A stretch of 64,000 nt of DNA from Streptomyces abikoensis (GTDB lineage: Bacteria; Actinomycetota; Actinomycetes; Streptomycetales; Streptomycetaceae), in contig NZ_BMRT01000006.1 in assembly GCF_014648775.1 (NCBI RefSeq), positions 124,001 to 188,000 of the forward strand, written 5' to 3'. Positions within the stretch are counted from its first letter, which is position 1, and every line of letters starts with the position of its first letter. Of this stretch, positions 9,576 through 17,954 are shown in pieces. Made by a program: the position numbers and the translations under genes. Under the pieces are notes generated by a model. That model was not told where the DNA came from, made no database searches, and was given only the letters and a program-made list of their open reading frames with translations.

Positions 9576-9947
9576 TTACGCGTACACGGGTCCGGTGAAC
9601 TTCTCACCGGGCCCCTGGCCCGGCTCGTCCGGGACGACGGACGCCTCGCGGAAGGCCAGCTGGAGCGACTTCAGGCCGTCGCGCAGCGGGGCCGCGTGGA
9701 AGTTGCTGACCTCGGTGGCGCTCGCGGTGACCAGCCCGGCGAGCGCGGTGATCAGCTTGCGGGCCTCGTCGAGGTCCTTGTGCCGCTCGCCGTCCTCGGC
9801 GAGGCCGAGGTTGACCGCCGCCGCGCTCATCAGGTGCACCGCGACCGTGGTGATCACCTCGACGGCGGGGACGTCCGCGATGTCGCGGGTCATGGTGTCG
9901 AAGTCGGGGGTGGGGTTCTCCCCGCTGGTGGGGGTCGCGTCGCTCAT
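9576..9947 (-). CDS. DUF1844-domain protein
   Basis: Small 123-residue protein with the DUF1844 pattern: an acidic disordered N-terminus (about 20 residues), then DIADVPAVEVITTVAVHLMSAAAVNLGL and a helical second half (DLDEARKLITALAGLVTAS). The family is strictly found next to infC in many actinobacteria and has no known biochemical function. The ATG at 9947 is chosen because the frame further upstream crosses the infC promoter region. On the minus strand TATCGT lies about 7 bp before the start, so a leaderless mRNA is likely. It is divergent from infC. Confidence 0.82.
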   Translation of the reverse strand: MSDATPTSGENPTPDFDTMTRDIADVPAVEVITTVAVHLMSAAAVNLGLAEDGERHKDLDEARKLITALAGLVTASATEVSNFHAAPLRDGLKSLQLAFREASVVPDEPGQGPGEKFTGPVYA

Positions 9948-10003
9948 GGCGCACACGATACGTCCCGGTGCCGGATCGGTTCGCCACCGGCCGGTACGCC
10001 CGG

Positions 10004-10033
10004 TTAGCACGCCTGCTCCCCACCTGCTATCGT
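10004..10033 (+). promoter_or_regulatory. Candidate infC operon promoter
   Basis: TTAGCA (10004-10009) and TATCGT (10028-10033) with an 18-bp spacer fit a weak housekeeping promoter. Transcription from about 10040 would give an untranslated leader of roughly 280 nt before infC. Confidence 0.45.
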
Positions 10034-10137
10034 CGGTAAACGACCGGCTGAGCGCATCCGTGTGCCCGGCCCACAAGTGGAGCTCCGTTCTCCCACCTGG
10101 TCGACCATCGGTCGGCAGGTCTCCGGTCAGGCGGTAG

Positions 10138-10239
10138 CCATCGTTCCGTACGGACGATGGAGCTGCCCGATAGCGCCCCGCGGCTCGCCGTGGCGGTGTT
10201 CCGGTATGGAGCCCCGCCTGTGCCCGTCGGGGCATTTTT
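10138..10239 (+). promoter_or_regulatory. infC leader with stem-loop and intrinsic terminator (attenuator candidate)
   Basis: First hairpin at 10138-10160 (CCATCGT pairing with ACGATGG). Then GCCCCG (10211-10216) pairs with CGGGGC (10228-10233) and is followed at once by ATTTTTC, a true U-tract, which is rare in this GC-rich sequence. The terminator sits about 80 bp before the infC start with no gene ending in front of it, so it probably controls read-through into infC-rpmI-rplT. Comparable leaders in Firmicutes respond to L20 protein; the ligand here is unknown. Confidence 0.6.
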
Positions 10240-10321
10240 CATGTACCGGCGCGGTTGGTCTTTACGAAAAGACGTTGCGCGGCCCCATGAGGGTGCCGCG
10301 TGGTGCTACCGAGGAGGCCCC

Positions 10322-10939
10322 ATCAGCGCCGAGCCCCGCATCAACGACCGGATCCGCGTCCCCGAGGTGCGACTTGTCGGTCCCAGCGGCGAGCAGGTAG
10401 GCATTGTGCCGCTTGCCAAGGCCCTGGAGCTTGCGCAGGAGTACGACCTCGACCTGGTCGAGGTGGCGGCGAACGCACGCCCGCCGGTCTGCAAGCTCAT
10501 GGACTACGGGAAGTTCAAGTACGAGTCGGCCATGAAGGCCCGTGAGGCGCGCAAGAACCAGGCGCACACGGTCATCAAGGAGATGAAGCTCCGGCCGAAG
10601 ATCGACCCGCACGACTACGACACCAAGAAGGGTCACGTCGTCCGGTTCCTCAAGCAGGGCGACAAGGTCAAGATCACGATCATGTTCCGTGGTCGCGAGC
10701 AGTCCCGGCCGGAGCTCGGCTACCGACTGCTGCAGCGCCTCGCGGAAGACGTCCAGGAGCTGGGTTTCGTCGAGTCGAACCCCAAGCAGGACGGCCGCAA
10801 CATGATCATGGTTCTCGGTCCGCACAAGAAGAAGACCGAGGCGATGGCCGAAGCCCGCGAGGCGCAGGCCGCCCGCAAGGCGGAGCGCCAGGGTGGATCC
10901 CCCGCGGACGCCGCCGCCGAGGAGACCGCAGAGGCGTGA
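10322..10939 (+). CDS. infC: Translation initiation factor IF-3 with apparent ATC start
   Basis: IF-3 (205 residues) binds the 30S subunit, blocks premature 50S joining and checks start codons. The N-domain begins EPRINDRIRVPEVRLVG and the C-domain carries VKITIMFRGREQSRPELG. An Ala/Glu-rich tail follows. The family N-terminus aligns with the codon ATC at 10322, preceded by GAGGAGG (10311-10317); no ATG, GTG or TTG lies in frame near it. Rare AUU/AUC/AUA starts are a known infC feature, used for self-regulation because IF-3 rejects such codons. An in-frame ATG at 10157 exists but would place the attenuator inside the coding region. It heads the infC-rpmI-rplT cluster. Confidence 0.93.
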   Translation: MSAEPRINDRIRVPEVRLVGPSGEQVGIVPLAKALELAQEYDLDLVEVAANARPPVCKLMDYGKFKYESAMKAREARKNQAHTVIKEMKLRPKIDPHDYDTKKGHVVRFLKQGDKVKITIMFRGREQSRPELGYRLLQRLAEDVQELGFVESNPKQDGRNMIMVLGPHKKKTEAMAEAREAQAARKAERQGGSPADAAAEETAEA

Positions 10940-11067
10940 TCCCGGGGCCCTCGTGGTCCCGGCGCTCACTCCGGGGCGTCCCCCGTCCCGGACAGCAATC
11001 AACAGTTGACGCTTCACCGCGCCCCGAAGGGGCCGTGGAGTGCCACCGACGAGGAGAGAACGGCGCT

Positions 11068-11262
11068 ATGCCGAAGAACAAGTCGCACAGCGGTGCCAAG
11101 AAGCGCTTCAAGGTCACCGGCTCCGGCAAGGTGCTGCGTGAGCGCGCTGGCAAGCGCCACCTGCTCGAGCACAAGTCGTCCCGCCTGACGCGTCGCCTCA
11201 CCGGCAACGCCGAGATGGCCCCGGCCGACGCCAAGAAGATCAAGAAGCTTCTCGGCATGTGA
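11068..11262 (+). CDS. rpmI: 50S ribosomal protein L35
   Basis: Ribosomal protein L35 of the large subunit, 64 residues, the usual length. The basic sequence MPKNKSHSGAKKRFKVTGSG and the C-terminal KKIKKLLGM are diagnostic. The ATG at 11068 follows GAGGAGAG; longer forms starting upstream would add non-family residues. It lies between infC and rplT, the standard order, 128 bp after infC and 92 bp before rplT, and is expected to be co-transcribed with both. Confidence 0.97.
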   Translation: MPKNKSHSGAKKRFKVTGSGKVLRERAGKRHLLEHKSSRLTRRLTGNAEMAPADAKKIKKLLGM

Positions 11263-11354
11263 CATTCGGCCCCGCGCCGAATGTCCGCACCGGGACCCAA
11301 TCGTTTTCGGGTCGTGTGAGAAACCACCACGGCCCCGCTACAAGGAGTTAACAA

Positions 11355-11741
11355 GTGGCACGCGTCAAGCGCGCAGTCAATGCGCACAAGAAGCGCCGGG
11401 CGATCCTCGAGCAGGCCAGCGGCTACCGCGGTCAGCGGTCGCGTCTGTACCGCAAGGCCAAGGAGCAGGTCACCCACTCCCTGGTCTACAACTACAACGA
11501 CCGCAAGAAGCGCAAGGGCGACTTCCGTCAGCTGTGGATCCAGCGCATCAACGCCGCTGCCCGCCAGAACGGCATGACGTACAACCGCCTCATCCAGGGT
11601 CTGAAGGCCGCCAACATCGAGGTGGACCGCAAGATGCTGGCCGAGCTGGCCGTCAACGACATGAACGCGTTCGCCGCGCTCGTCGAGGCCGCGCAGAAGG
11701 CCCTGCCGGCCGACGTCAACGCGCCGAAGGCCGCCGCCTGA
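11355..11741 (+). CDS. rplT: 50S ribosomal protein L20
   Basis: L20 binds 23S rRNA early in 50S assembly and in several bacteria represses its own operon. The 128-residue product matches the family (usual length 115-130), with MARVKRAVNAHKKRRAILEQ at the N-terminus and the RINAAARQNGMTYNRLI core. The start is GTG at 11355 with CAAGGAG upstream. An Ala-rich C-terminal tail of about 10 residues is slightly longer than usual. A strong hairpin follows the gene, ending the infC operon. It is the natural candidate effector for the leader upstream of infC. Confidence 0.97.
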   Translation: MARVKRAVNAHKKRRAILEQASGYRGQRSRLYRKAKEQVTHSLVYNYNDRKKRKGDFRQLWIQRINAAARQNGMTYNRLIQGLKAANIEVDRKMLAELAVNDMNAFAALVEAAQKALPADVNAPKAAA

Positions 11742-11765
11742 TCCAGGCGCCGCAAGGCACCGCTC

Positions 11766-11794
11766 GGACCCGCAGGCCCCCGGCCTGCGGGTCC
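11766..11794 (+). terminator. Terminator of the infC-rpmI-rplT operon
   Basis: Perfect 13-bp stem (GGACCCGCAGGCC with its complement) around a 3-nt loop, 25 bp after the rplT stop. No U-tract, as is common in Streptomyces. Confidence 0.75.
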
Positions 11795-11882
11795 GCTCGC
11801 GTCCGGCCCCCGGCACCCACCGTGCCGGGAAGCTCACCGGGCGCCCAGCAGCACCCGCACCTCCGCTACCGAAAGTGAGCCC

Positions 11883-12716
11883 ATGGCGGCCCCCGAGCTG
11901 ACCTCCCTGCGATCGCCCCGTGTCATCGCGGCCCGCCGTCTCGCCAAGCGGAGCTTCCGCAGCAAGGAACGCCGCTTCATCGCGGAGGGCCCGCAGTCCG
12001 TGCGCGAGGCCGTCGACCACCTCATCGAGGTGTACGTGACGCCGGACGCCGCCGAGCGCCACGCCGACATCGTCGCCGCCGCCCACGCCGCCGGGGTGCC
12101 CGTGCTCACCGCGACGGACGAGGTCATCGCGGAGATGTCCGACACCGTCACCCCGCAGGGCATCGTCGGCCTGTGCCGCTTCCTGGACTCGCCCTTCGAG
12201 GAGATCCTCGCCGGCCGCCCCCGGCTGGTGGCCGTCCTCGCGCACGTCCGCGACCCCGGCAACGCCGGTACGGTCCTGCGCTGCGCGGACGCCGCGGGTG
12301 CCGACGCCGTCGTGCTGACCGACGCCTCCGTGGACCTCTACAACCCCAAGTCGGTGCGGGCCTCCGTGGGCTCCCTCTTCCACCTGCCGGTGGCCGTGGG
12401 CGTCCCCGTCGAGCAGGCCGTCGCGGGCCTGAAGGCCGCCGGGGCGCGGATCCTGGCCGCCGACGGCGCCGGCGACAAGGACCTGGACGAGGAGCTGGAC
12501 CAGGGCAGCATGGGCGGTCCCAGCGCCTGGATCTTCGGCAACGAGGCCTGGGGCCTGCCGGAGGAGACCCGGGCGCTCGCCGACGCCGTGGTGCGCGTCC
12601 CGATCCACGGAAAGGCCGAGAGCCTCAACCTCGCCACCGCCGCCGCGGTGTGCCTCTACGCCTCCGCCCGTGCGCAGCGCGCGTCCGGAGGGTGCCGCTC
12701 CGTGACCTCCAGCTAG
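11883..12716 (+). CDS. SpoU/TrmH-family RNA 2'-O-methyltransferase
   Basis: SAM-dependent rRNA or tRNA ribose methylase of 277 residues. The N-terminal RNA-binding subdomain includes the ERRFIAEGPQSVREA segment. The three SPOUT motifs are present: VLAHVRDPGNAGTVLRCADAAG (motif 1), WIFGNEAWGLP (motif 2) and VRVPIHGKAESLNLATAAAVCLYA (motif 3), which form the trefoil knot. The target nucleotide is unknown; location just after rplT suggests a ribosome-related role. The ATG at 11883 follows an AAGTGAG stretch. A second SpoU gene lies at 58350-59168. Confidence 0.93.
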   Translation: MAAPELTSLRSPRVIAARRLAKRSFRSKERRFIAEGPQSVREAVDHLIEVYVTPDAAERHADIVAAAHAAGVPVLTATDEVIAEMSDTVTPQGIVGLCRFLDSPFEEILAGRPRLVAVLAHVRDPGNAGTVLRCADAAGADAVVLTDASVDLYNPKSVRASVGSLFHLPVAVGVPVEQAVAGLKAAGARILAADGAGDKDLDEELDQGSMGGPSAWIFGNEAWGLPEETRALADAVVRVPIHGKAESLNLATAAAVCLYASARAQRASGGCRSVTSS

Positions 12717-12756
12717 TAGGGTTGGGGCTCCGGGGGTCGGGAGGGGGTGCGGGTCG

Positions 12757-13887
12757 ATGAACGTCAGAACGTCCGGGAGCACGGTGGCCGGCACGTGCCC
12801 GGCCGCCTCCACGGGCTCCCCGGGGCCGGCCGCCGGCCTCCACGCCGACGACCTGCCCGACGGGCTGGTCGTCGCCGACGCCACCGGCCGGATCACCTGC
12901 TTCAACGCCGCCGCGGCCCGGATCACCGCCGTGCGCCCGGGCGACGCGCTGGGCCGGCAGCTGGAGAGCGCCCTGCCGCTGGAGGATCTGGACGGCCGCC
13001 GCTGGTGGGCCGTGACCGACCCCTATGGCGGCCTCGCCACCCGCACCGGCCAGCCCGAGCGCAATCTGCTGCTGCCCGGCGGCCGCCAGGTGCTCGTCTC
13101 CGCCCGCTACGTCCGCGAGCGGCCCGGCGGGCCGGTGGTGCGCGTGGTGGTCCAGCTGCGCGGCACCGAGGCGCGCCGGCGCACCGAGCGCAGCCACGCC
13201 GAGCTGATCGCCACCGTCGCCCATGAGCTGCGCTCCCCCCTGACCTCCGTCAAGGGCTTCACGGCCACGCTGCTGGCCAAGTGGGAGCGGTTCACCGACG
13301 ACCAGAAGCGGCTGATGCTGGAGACGGTCGACGCCGACGCCGACCGGGTCACCCGGCTGATCGCCGAGCTGCTGGACATCTCCCGGATCGACTCCGGCCG
13401 GCTGGAGGTGCGCCGGCAGCCGGTCGACATGGCCGCCGCCGTCCGCCGGCACGTGGCGAGCTACACCCGGGCCGGGATGCGGCCCGAGCGGTTCGAGGTC
13501 AAGGTCGCCGACGCGCTGCCCCCGCTCTGGGCGGATCCGGACAAGGTCGACCAGGTGCTGGGCAACCTCCTGGAAAACGCCGTGCGCCACGGCGAGGGAG
13601 TCGTCACCATAGAAGTGACACCAGCACTGACGAAGGCCCACGCGGAGGGGACGGCGGTCACCGTGAGCGATGAGGGCCCCGGCATCCCGGAGGAGTCGAT
13701 GGCCCGCGTCTTCACCCGCTTCTGGCGCGGGAGCAAGCGCGGCGGCACCGGCCTGGGGCTGTACATCGTCAAGGGCATCGTCGACGCCCACGGCGGGACG
13801 ATCACGGTGGGGCGGGCCGCCCGCGGCGGCGCCCAGTTCCGATTTACCCTGCCCGTGGGTGCCCCGGCCTTCCTCACCCAGGCCTGA
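12757..13887 (+). CDS. PAS-domain sensor histidine kinase
   Basis: Soluble histidine kinase of 376 residues with no transmembrane helix. A PAS domain (LPDGLVVADATGRITCFNAAAARI) occupies about residues 30-135. The dimerisation domain has the H-box VAHELRSPLTS with phospho-acceptor His156. The ATPase domain shows NLLENAVRHG (N box), DEGPGIP (G1) and GTGLGLYIVKGI (G2). No response regulator gene is adjacent, so it is an orphan kinase; the PAS domain suggests a cytosolic or redox signal. The ATG at 12757 follows GAGGGGG. It sits between the SpoU methylase and pheS, a position I recall as conserved in Streptomyces. Confidence 0.93.
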   Translation: MNVRTSGSTVAGTCPAASTGSPGPAAGLHADDLPDGLVVADATGRITCFNAAAARITAVRPGDALGRQLESALPLEDLDGRRWWAVTDPYGGLATRTGQPERNLLLPGGRQVLVSARYVRERPGGPVVRVVVQLRGTEARRRTERSHAELIATVAHELRSPLTSVKGFTATLLAKWERFTDDQKRLMLETVDADADRVTRLIAELLDISRIDSGRLEVRRQPVDMAAAVRRHVASYTRAGMRPERFEVKVADALPPLWADPDKVDQVLGNLLENAVRHGEGVVTIEVTPALTKAHAEGTAVTVSDEGPGIPEESMARVFTRFWRGSKRGGTGLGLYIVKGIVDAHGGTITVGRAARGGAQFRFTLPVGAPAFLTQA

Positions 13888-13924
13888 GCGCGGCCCACGG
13901 GCTCGTCCCACCACACGCGCCCCT

Positions 13925-13962
13925 TAGACTCGACCTTTGGCACCTTTGGCACCACCTTTGGC
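13925..13962 (+). promoter_or_regulatory. pheS upstream region: -10 box and ACCTTTGGC repeats
   Basis: TAGACT at 13925-13930 looks like a housekeeping -10. It is followed by three copies of ACCTTTGGC (13933, 13942, 13954), which would lie in the 5' leader of pheST. Their role is unknown; they could be a regulator site or simple slippage. Confidence 0.4.
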
Positions 13963-14025
13963 CAACGTCGTCGGGCGAAGTCGCGCAGCGAAGCGAAGCC
14001 ACCCCAATCGGAAGCACGGGAAGAG

Positions 14026-15171
14026 ATGTCGGCACCCAATAAGTCGTACGACCCTGTCGAGGTCGAGGCACTGAAACCGGAAGAGATCGAGCGGATGCGG
14101 GACGAGGCGCTCGCCGCCCTCGCCGCGGCCGCCGACCTCGAAGCCCTCCGCGAGGCGAAGGCCGCCCACATGGGCGACCGCTCCCCGCTGGCCCTGGCCA
14201 ACCGCGAGATCGGCGCCCTGCCGCCGCAGGCCAAGGCCGAGGCGGGCAAGCGCGTGGGCATGGCCCGCGGCGCCGTGAACAAGGCCCTCGCCGCCCGTCA
14301 GGCGGAGCTGGAGGCCGAGCGCGACGCCCGCGTCCTGGTCGAGGAGGCGGTGGACGTCACCCTGCCGTACGACCGTGTGCCGGCCGGCGCCCGCCACCCG
14401 CTGACCACGATCGGCGAGCGCATCGAGGACGTCTTCGTGGCCATGGGCTACGAGGTCGCCGAGGGCCCCGAGGTCGAGGCCGAGTGGTTCAACTTCGACG
14501 CCCTCAACCTGGCGCCGGACCACCCGGCCCGCACCATGCAGGACACCTTCTTCGTGCGGGGCACCGCTCGTGCCGATAGCGGCTCCGCCGCGGGGGCCGC
14601 CGACTCCGGCGTCGTGCTGCGCACCCACACCTCCCCGGTGCAGATCCGCTCGATGCTCGACCGCGAGCCCCCGGTCTACGTGATCTGCCCGGGCCGCGTG
14701 TACCGCACCGACGAGCTGGACGCCACCCACACCCCCGTCTTCCACCAGGTCGAGCTCCTCGCCATCGACGAGGGCCTGACCATGGCGGACCTCAAGGGCA
14801 CCCTCGACCACATGGTGCGGGTGCTGTTCGGCGAGGACATGCGGACCCGGCTGCGCCCGTCGTACTTCCCGTTCACCGAGCCGTCCGCCGAGATGGACAT
14901 GGTGTGCTTCGCCTGCCGCGGCGAGTCGGTGGGCAACCCCGACAAGGCGTGCCGCACCTGCTCCAGCGAGGGCTGGATCGAGCTGGGCGGCTGCGGCATG
15001 GTCAACCCCCGGGTGCTGACCGCCGCGGGCATCGACCCGGAGAAGTACAGCGGCTTCGCCTTCGGGTTCGGCATCGAGCGGATGCTGATGTTCCGCCACA
15101 ACGTCGAGGACATGCGAGACATGGTCGAGGGTGACGTGCGCTTCACCCGGCCGTTCGGGATGGAGATCTGA
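14026..15171 (+). CDS. pheS: Phenylalanyl-tRNA synthetase alpha subunit
   Basis: Catalytic alpha subunit (381 residues) of the alpha2-beta2 enzyme that charges tRNA-Phe. The N-terminal coiled coil (about residues 15-100) binds tRNA. The class II catalytic core has HPLTTIGERIEDVFVAMGYE, then HTSPVQIRSML (motif 2 region), VFHQVELLAIDEG and the motif 3 block GFAFGFGIERMLM. An Ala/Ser/Gly-rich insertion of about 15 residues (GTARADSGSAAGAADSG) lies between FFVR and VVLRTHTS; it looks like a surface loop. Two CxxC pairs (CFAC, CRTC) near the C-terminus are seen. The start is ATG 14026 after GGGAAGAG. The stop overlaps pheT by one base (TGATG). Confidence 0.97.
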   Translation: MSAPNKSYDPVEVEALKPEEIERMRDEALAALAAAADLEALREAKAAHMGDRSPLALANREIGALPPQAKAEAGKRVGMARGAVNKALAARQAELEAERDARVLVEEAVDVTLPYDRVPAGARHPLTTIGERIEDVFVAMGYEVAEGPEVEAEWFNFDALNLAPDHPARTMQDTFFVRGTARADSGSAAGAADSGVVLRTHTSPVQIRSMLDREPPVYVICPGRVYRTDELDATHTPVFHQVELLAIDEGLTMADLKGTLDHMVRVLFGEDMRTRLRPSYFPFTEPSAEMDMVCFACRGESVGNPDKACRTCSSEGWIELGGCGMVNPRVLTAAGIDPEKYSGFAFGFGIERMLMFRHNVEDMRDMVEGDVRFTRPFGMEI

Positions 15172-17681
15172 TGCGCGCCCCGCTTTCCTGGCTGCGGGAA
15201 TACGTCGACCTGCCGGCCGGCGAGACCGGCCGCGACGTGCAGGCCAAGCTGATCGACGCCGGCCTCGAGGTCGAGCGCGTCGAGCAGCTCGGTGCCGACC
15301 TGACCGGCCCCCTCGTCGTCGGCAAGGTCCTCACCATCGAGGAGCTCGAGGGCTTCCGCAAGCCGATCCGTTTCTGCACCGTCGACGTCGGCACGGCCAA
15401 CGGCACCGGTGAGCCGCAGGAGATCGTCTGCGGCGCCCGCAACTTCACCGTCGGCGACAAGGTCGTCGTCGCGCTGCCCGGCGCCGTGCTCCCCGGCGAC
15501 TTCGCCATCGCCGAGCGCAAGACGTACGGCAAGGTCTCGCGCGGCATGATCTGCTCCGGCGACGAGCTGGGCATGGGCGACGACGGCACCCACGGCATCA
15601 TCGTGCTCTCCAACGAGCACGAGGTCGGCACCGACGCGATCGAGCTGCTCCAGCTCGTCGACGAGGTCCTCGACATCGCCGTCACGCCCGACCGCGGCTA
15701 CTGCCTGTCGATGCGCGGCATCGCCCGTGAGGCGGCCACCGCCTACGGTCTGCCGCTGCGCGATCCGGCCCTGCTGGACGTGCCCGCGCCCAACGGCTAC
15801 GGCTACCCGGTCGCCGTCGCCGACCCCAGCGGCTGCGACCGCTTCACCGCCCGTACGGTCACCGGCATCGACCCCGAGGCCCAGTCGCCGATCTGGCTGC
15901 GCCGCCGCCTCCAGAAGGCCGGCATGCGCCCGATCTCGCTGACCGTCGACGTCACCAACTACGTGATGCTCGAGCTGGGCCAGCCGCTGCACGCCTACGA
16001 CCGCGCCACCCTGGACGGCACGATCGGCGTGCGCCGCGCCCAGCCCGGCGAGAAGCTCACCACCCTCGACGGCACCAAGCGCGTCCTGGACGCCGAGGAC
16101 CTTGTCATCGCCGACAACCGGGGCCCCATCGGCCTCGCCGGTGTGATGGGCGGCGCCGAGACGGAGATCGCCGACCACGCCGCGGGCCAGGGCTCGACCG
16201 ACGTGGTCATCGAGGCCGCCCACTTCGACGCGGTCGCCATCGCCCGCGCCGCCCGCCGCCACCGGCTGACCACCGAGGCGTCCAAGCGCTTCGAGCGCGG
16301 TGTCGACCCGCAGGCCGCCTCCGCCGCCGCCCAGCGCACGGTCGACCTGCTGGTGCTGCTCGCGGGCGGCACCGCCGAGGCCGGCGTCACCGAGGTCGTC
16401 GCCCCCAGCGGGCCGCGCACCATCTCCATCCGCGCGGACCACCCGGACCGCGTCGCCGGTCTCGAGTACGGCCGCGAGACCGTCGTCCGCCGCCTCCAGG
16501 AGGTCGGCTGCGACGTCTACGGCCAGGACGAGCTGATCGTCACCGTCCCCAGCTGGCGGCCCGACCTCACCGACCCCAACGACCTCGCCGAGGAGGTCAT
16601 CCGGCTGGAGGGCTACGCCAACGTGCCCTCGGCGCTGCCCGCGCCGCCCGCCGGGCGTGGCCTGACCCACCGCCAGCGGCTCCACCGCCGCGTCGGCCGG
16701 GCCCTGGCCGGGGCCGGCTACGTCGAGGTGCTCAACTACCCCTTCATCGGGGACTGGGCCCTGGACCACCTGGGTCTGCCGGCCGACGACCAGCGCCGCA
16801 CCACCGTGCGCCTGGCCAACCCGCTCTCCGAGGCCGAGCCGGCGCTGCGCACCACCATGCTGCCGGGGCTCTTCGCCGCCCTGCGCCGCAACGACAGCCG
16901 CGGCGAGCACGACCTGGCGCTCTTCGAGACCGGCCTGGTCTTCCAGCCGACCGGCGACGAGGGCGTCCCGGCCCGGCTGCCCGTCGACCGCCGTCCCACC
17001 GACGAGGAGATCGCCGGCCTGAACGCCGCGCTGCCCCGGCAGCCGCGCCGTGCCGCCGTCGTCCTCGCCGGCGCCCGCGAGCGGGCCGGCTGGTGGGGCC
17101 AGGGCCGTCCGGCCGGCTGGGCCGACGCCGTCGAGGCGGGCCGCGTCGTCGCCCGTGAGGCCGGCGCCGAGCTGATCATCCGTCAGGACCAGCAGGCGCC
17201 CTACCACCCGGGCCGCTGCGCGGCGCTGTCCGTCCTGATCGACGGGCAGGAGGTGGCCGTCGGCAACGCCGGTGAGCTCCACCCGCGCGTCGTCAAGGCG
17301 TTCGGCCTGCCGGAGCGGACCTCCGCCATGGAGATCGACCTCGATCTGCTGGAGCGGGCCGGCGACGGCGCCGTCCAGGGCCCGCGCGTCTCCACCTTCC
17401 CGGTCGCCACCCAGGACGTCGCGCTCGTCGTCGACTCCTCGGTCCCGGCGGCCGACGTCGAGGCCGCCCTGCGGGACGGCGCCGGCGAGCTGCTGGAGTC
17501 GCTGCGCCTGTTCGACGTCTTCACCGGCGCGCAGCTCGGCGAGGGCAAGAAGTCGCTGGCCTACGCGCTGCGTTTCCGGGCCGCCGACCGCACGCTGACG
17601 GCCGACGAGGCGTCGGCCGCGCGCGACACGGCGGTCCAGGCCGCCGTCGAGCGCACGGGCGCGGTGCTGCGCGGCGCGTAG
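15171..17681 (+). CDS. pheT: Phenylalanyl-tRNA synthetase beta subunit
   Basis: Beta subunit (836 residues), which supports the active site, binds the tRNA anticodon region and edits mischarged Tyr-tRNA-Phe. Visible in order: MRAPLSWLREYVDLP, a tRNA-binding OB domain (about 40-150, IVCGARNFTVGDKVVVALPGAVLPG), the B3/B4 editing domain, B5 (PSWRPDLTDPNDLAEEVIRLEGY), the catalytic-like core and a C-terminal FDX anticodon-binding domain (PRVSTFPVATQDVALVVDSSVP). Length is normal. It starts at ATG 15171, overlapping the pheS stop, so the subunits are translationally coupled. A strong hairpin ends the operon. Confidence 0.97.
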   Translation: MRAPLSWLREYVDLPAGETGRDVQAKLIDAGLEVERVEQLGADLTGPLVVGKVLTIEELEGFRKPIRFCTVDVGTANGTGEPQEIVCGARNFTVGDKVVVALPGAVLPGDFAIAERKTYGKVSRGMICSGDELGMGDDGTHGIIVLSNEHEVGTDAIELLQLVDEVLDIAVTPDRGYCLSMRGIAREAATAYGLPLRDPALLDVPAPNGYGYPVAVADPSGCDRFTARTVTGIDPEAQSPIWLRRRLQKAGMRPISLTVDVTNYVMLELGQPLHAYDRATLDGTIGVRRAQPGEKLTTLDGTKRVLDAEDLVIADNRGPIGLAGVMGGAETEIADHAAGQGSTDVVIEAAHFDAVAIARAARRHRLTTEASKRFERGVDPQAASAAAQRTVDLLVLLAGGTAEAGVTEVVAPSGPRTISIRADHPDRVAGLEYGRETVVRRLQEVGCDVYGQDELIVTVPSWRPDLTDPNDLAEEVIRLEGYANVPSALPAPPAGRGLTHRQRLHRRVGRALAGAGYVEVLNYPFIGDWALDHLGLPADDQRRTTVRLANPLSEAEPALRTTMLPGLFAALRRNDSRGEHDLALFETGLVFQPTGDEGVPARLPVDRRPTDEEIAGLNAALPRQPRRAAVVLAGARERAGWWGQGRPAGWADAVEAGRVVAREAGAELIIRQDQQAPYHPGRCAALSVLIDGQEVAVGNAGELHPRVVKAFGLPERTSAMEIDLDLLERAGDGAVQGPRVSTFPVATQDVALVVDSSVPAADVEAALRDGAGELLESLRLFDVFTGAQLGEGKKSLAYALRFRAADRTLTADEASAARDTAVQAAVERTGAVLRGA

Positions 17682-17710
17682 CGCGTAGCGCCTGACGGCG
17701 GGTTGAGTGA

Positions 17711-17745
17711 CGACGGGGTCCGGGTTTGCCACCCGGGCCCCGTCG
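17711..17745 (+). terminator. Terminator of pheST
   Basis: A 15-bp stem, CGACGGGGTCCGGGT against ACCCGGGCCCCGTCG with one G-T pair and a 5-nt loop, starting 30 bp after the pheT stop. Confidence 0.75.
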
Positions 17746-17790
17746 TGCGTTCGCCTCGCGCGAGCGGCGGGGTGGGACCGTTGTCTCGCG

Positions 17791-17845
17791 GCTGCGGGCG
17801 GTTCTGGGCTGGTCGCGCAGTTCCCCGCGCCCCTTACGGGGCGCG
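17791..17845 (-). repeat. Dispersed intergenic repeat, short variant (copy A, inverted)
   Basis: Read on the minus strand: CGCGCCCCGTAAGGGGCGCG, then GGGAACTGCGCGACCAGCCC. It shares the CGCCCCGNAAGGGGCGCGG head and the GCGCGACCAGCCC tail with copies at 21159, 25203 and 33026, but lacks their central TATGCGGC...GCCGCGTG hairpin. It follows the pheT terminator. Confidence 0.75.
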
Positions 17846-17954
17846 TTTCGGCCCCGGCATCCCTCGTTCGGGTGGAAAACGGGGGGCAACCCTCCGCACA
17901 GGGGCGCGCTGTCGCGAGAATTCAGCGCGTCTTTGCTGCTAGGGGGCCGACGGA

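Noticed and set aside
14026..14050. T-box control of pheST
   Set aside because: No T-box sequence or specifier-loop structure is seen, and the leader is under 100 nt.
14676..17732. Minus-strand open frame of 1,018 codons opposite pheT
   Set aside because: Shadow of pheT caused by G/C-rich third positions; no domain and no start signal.
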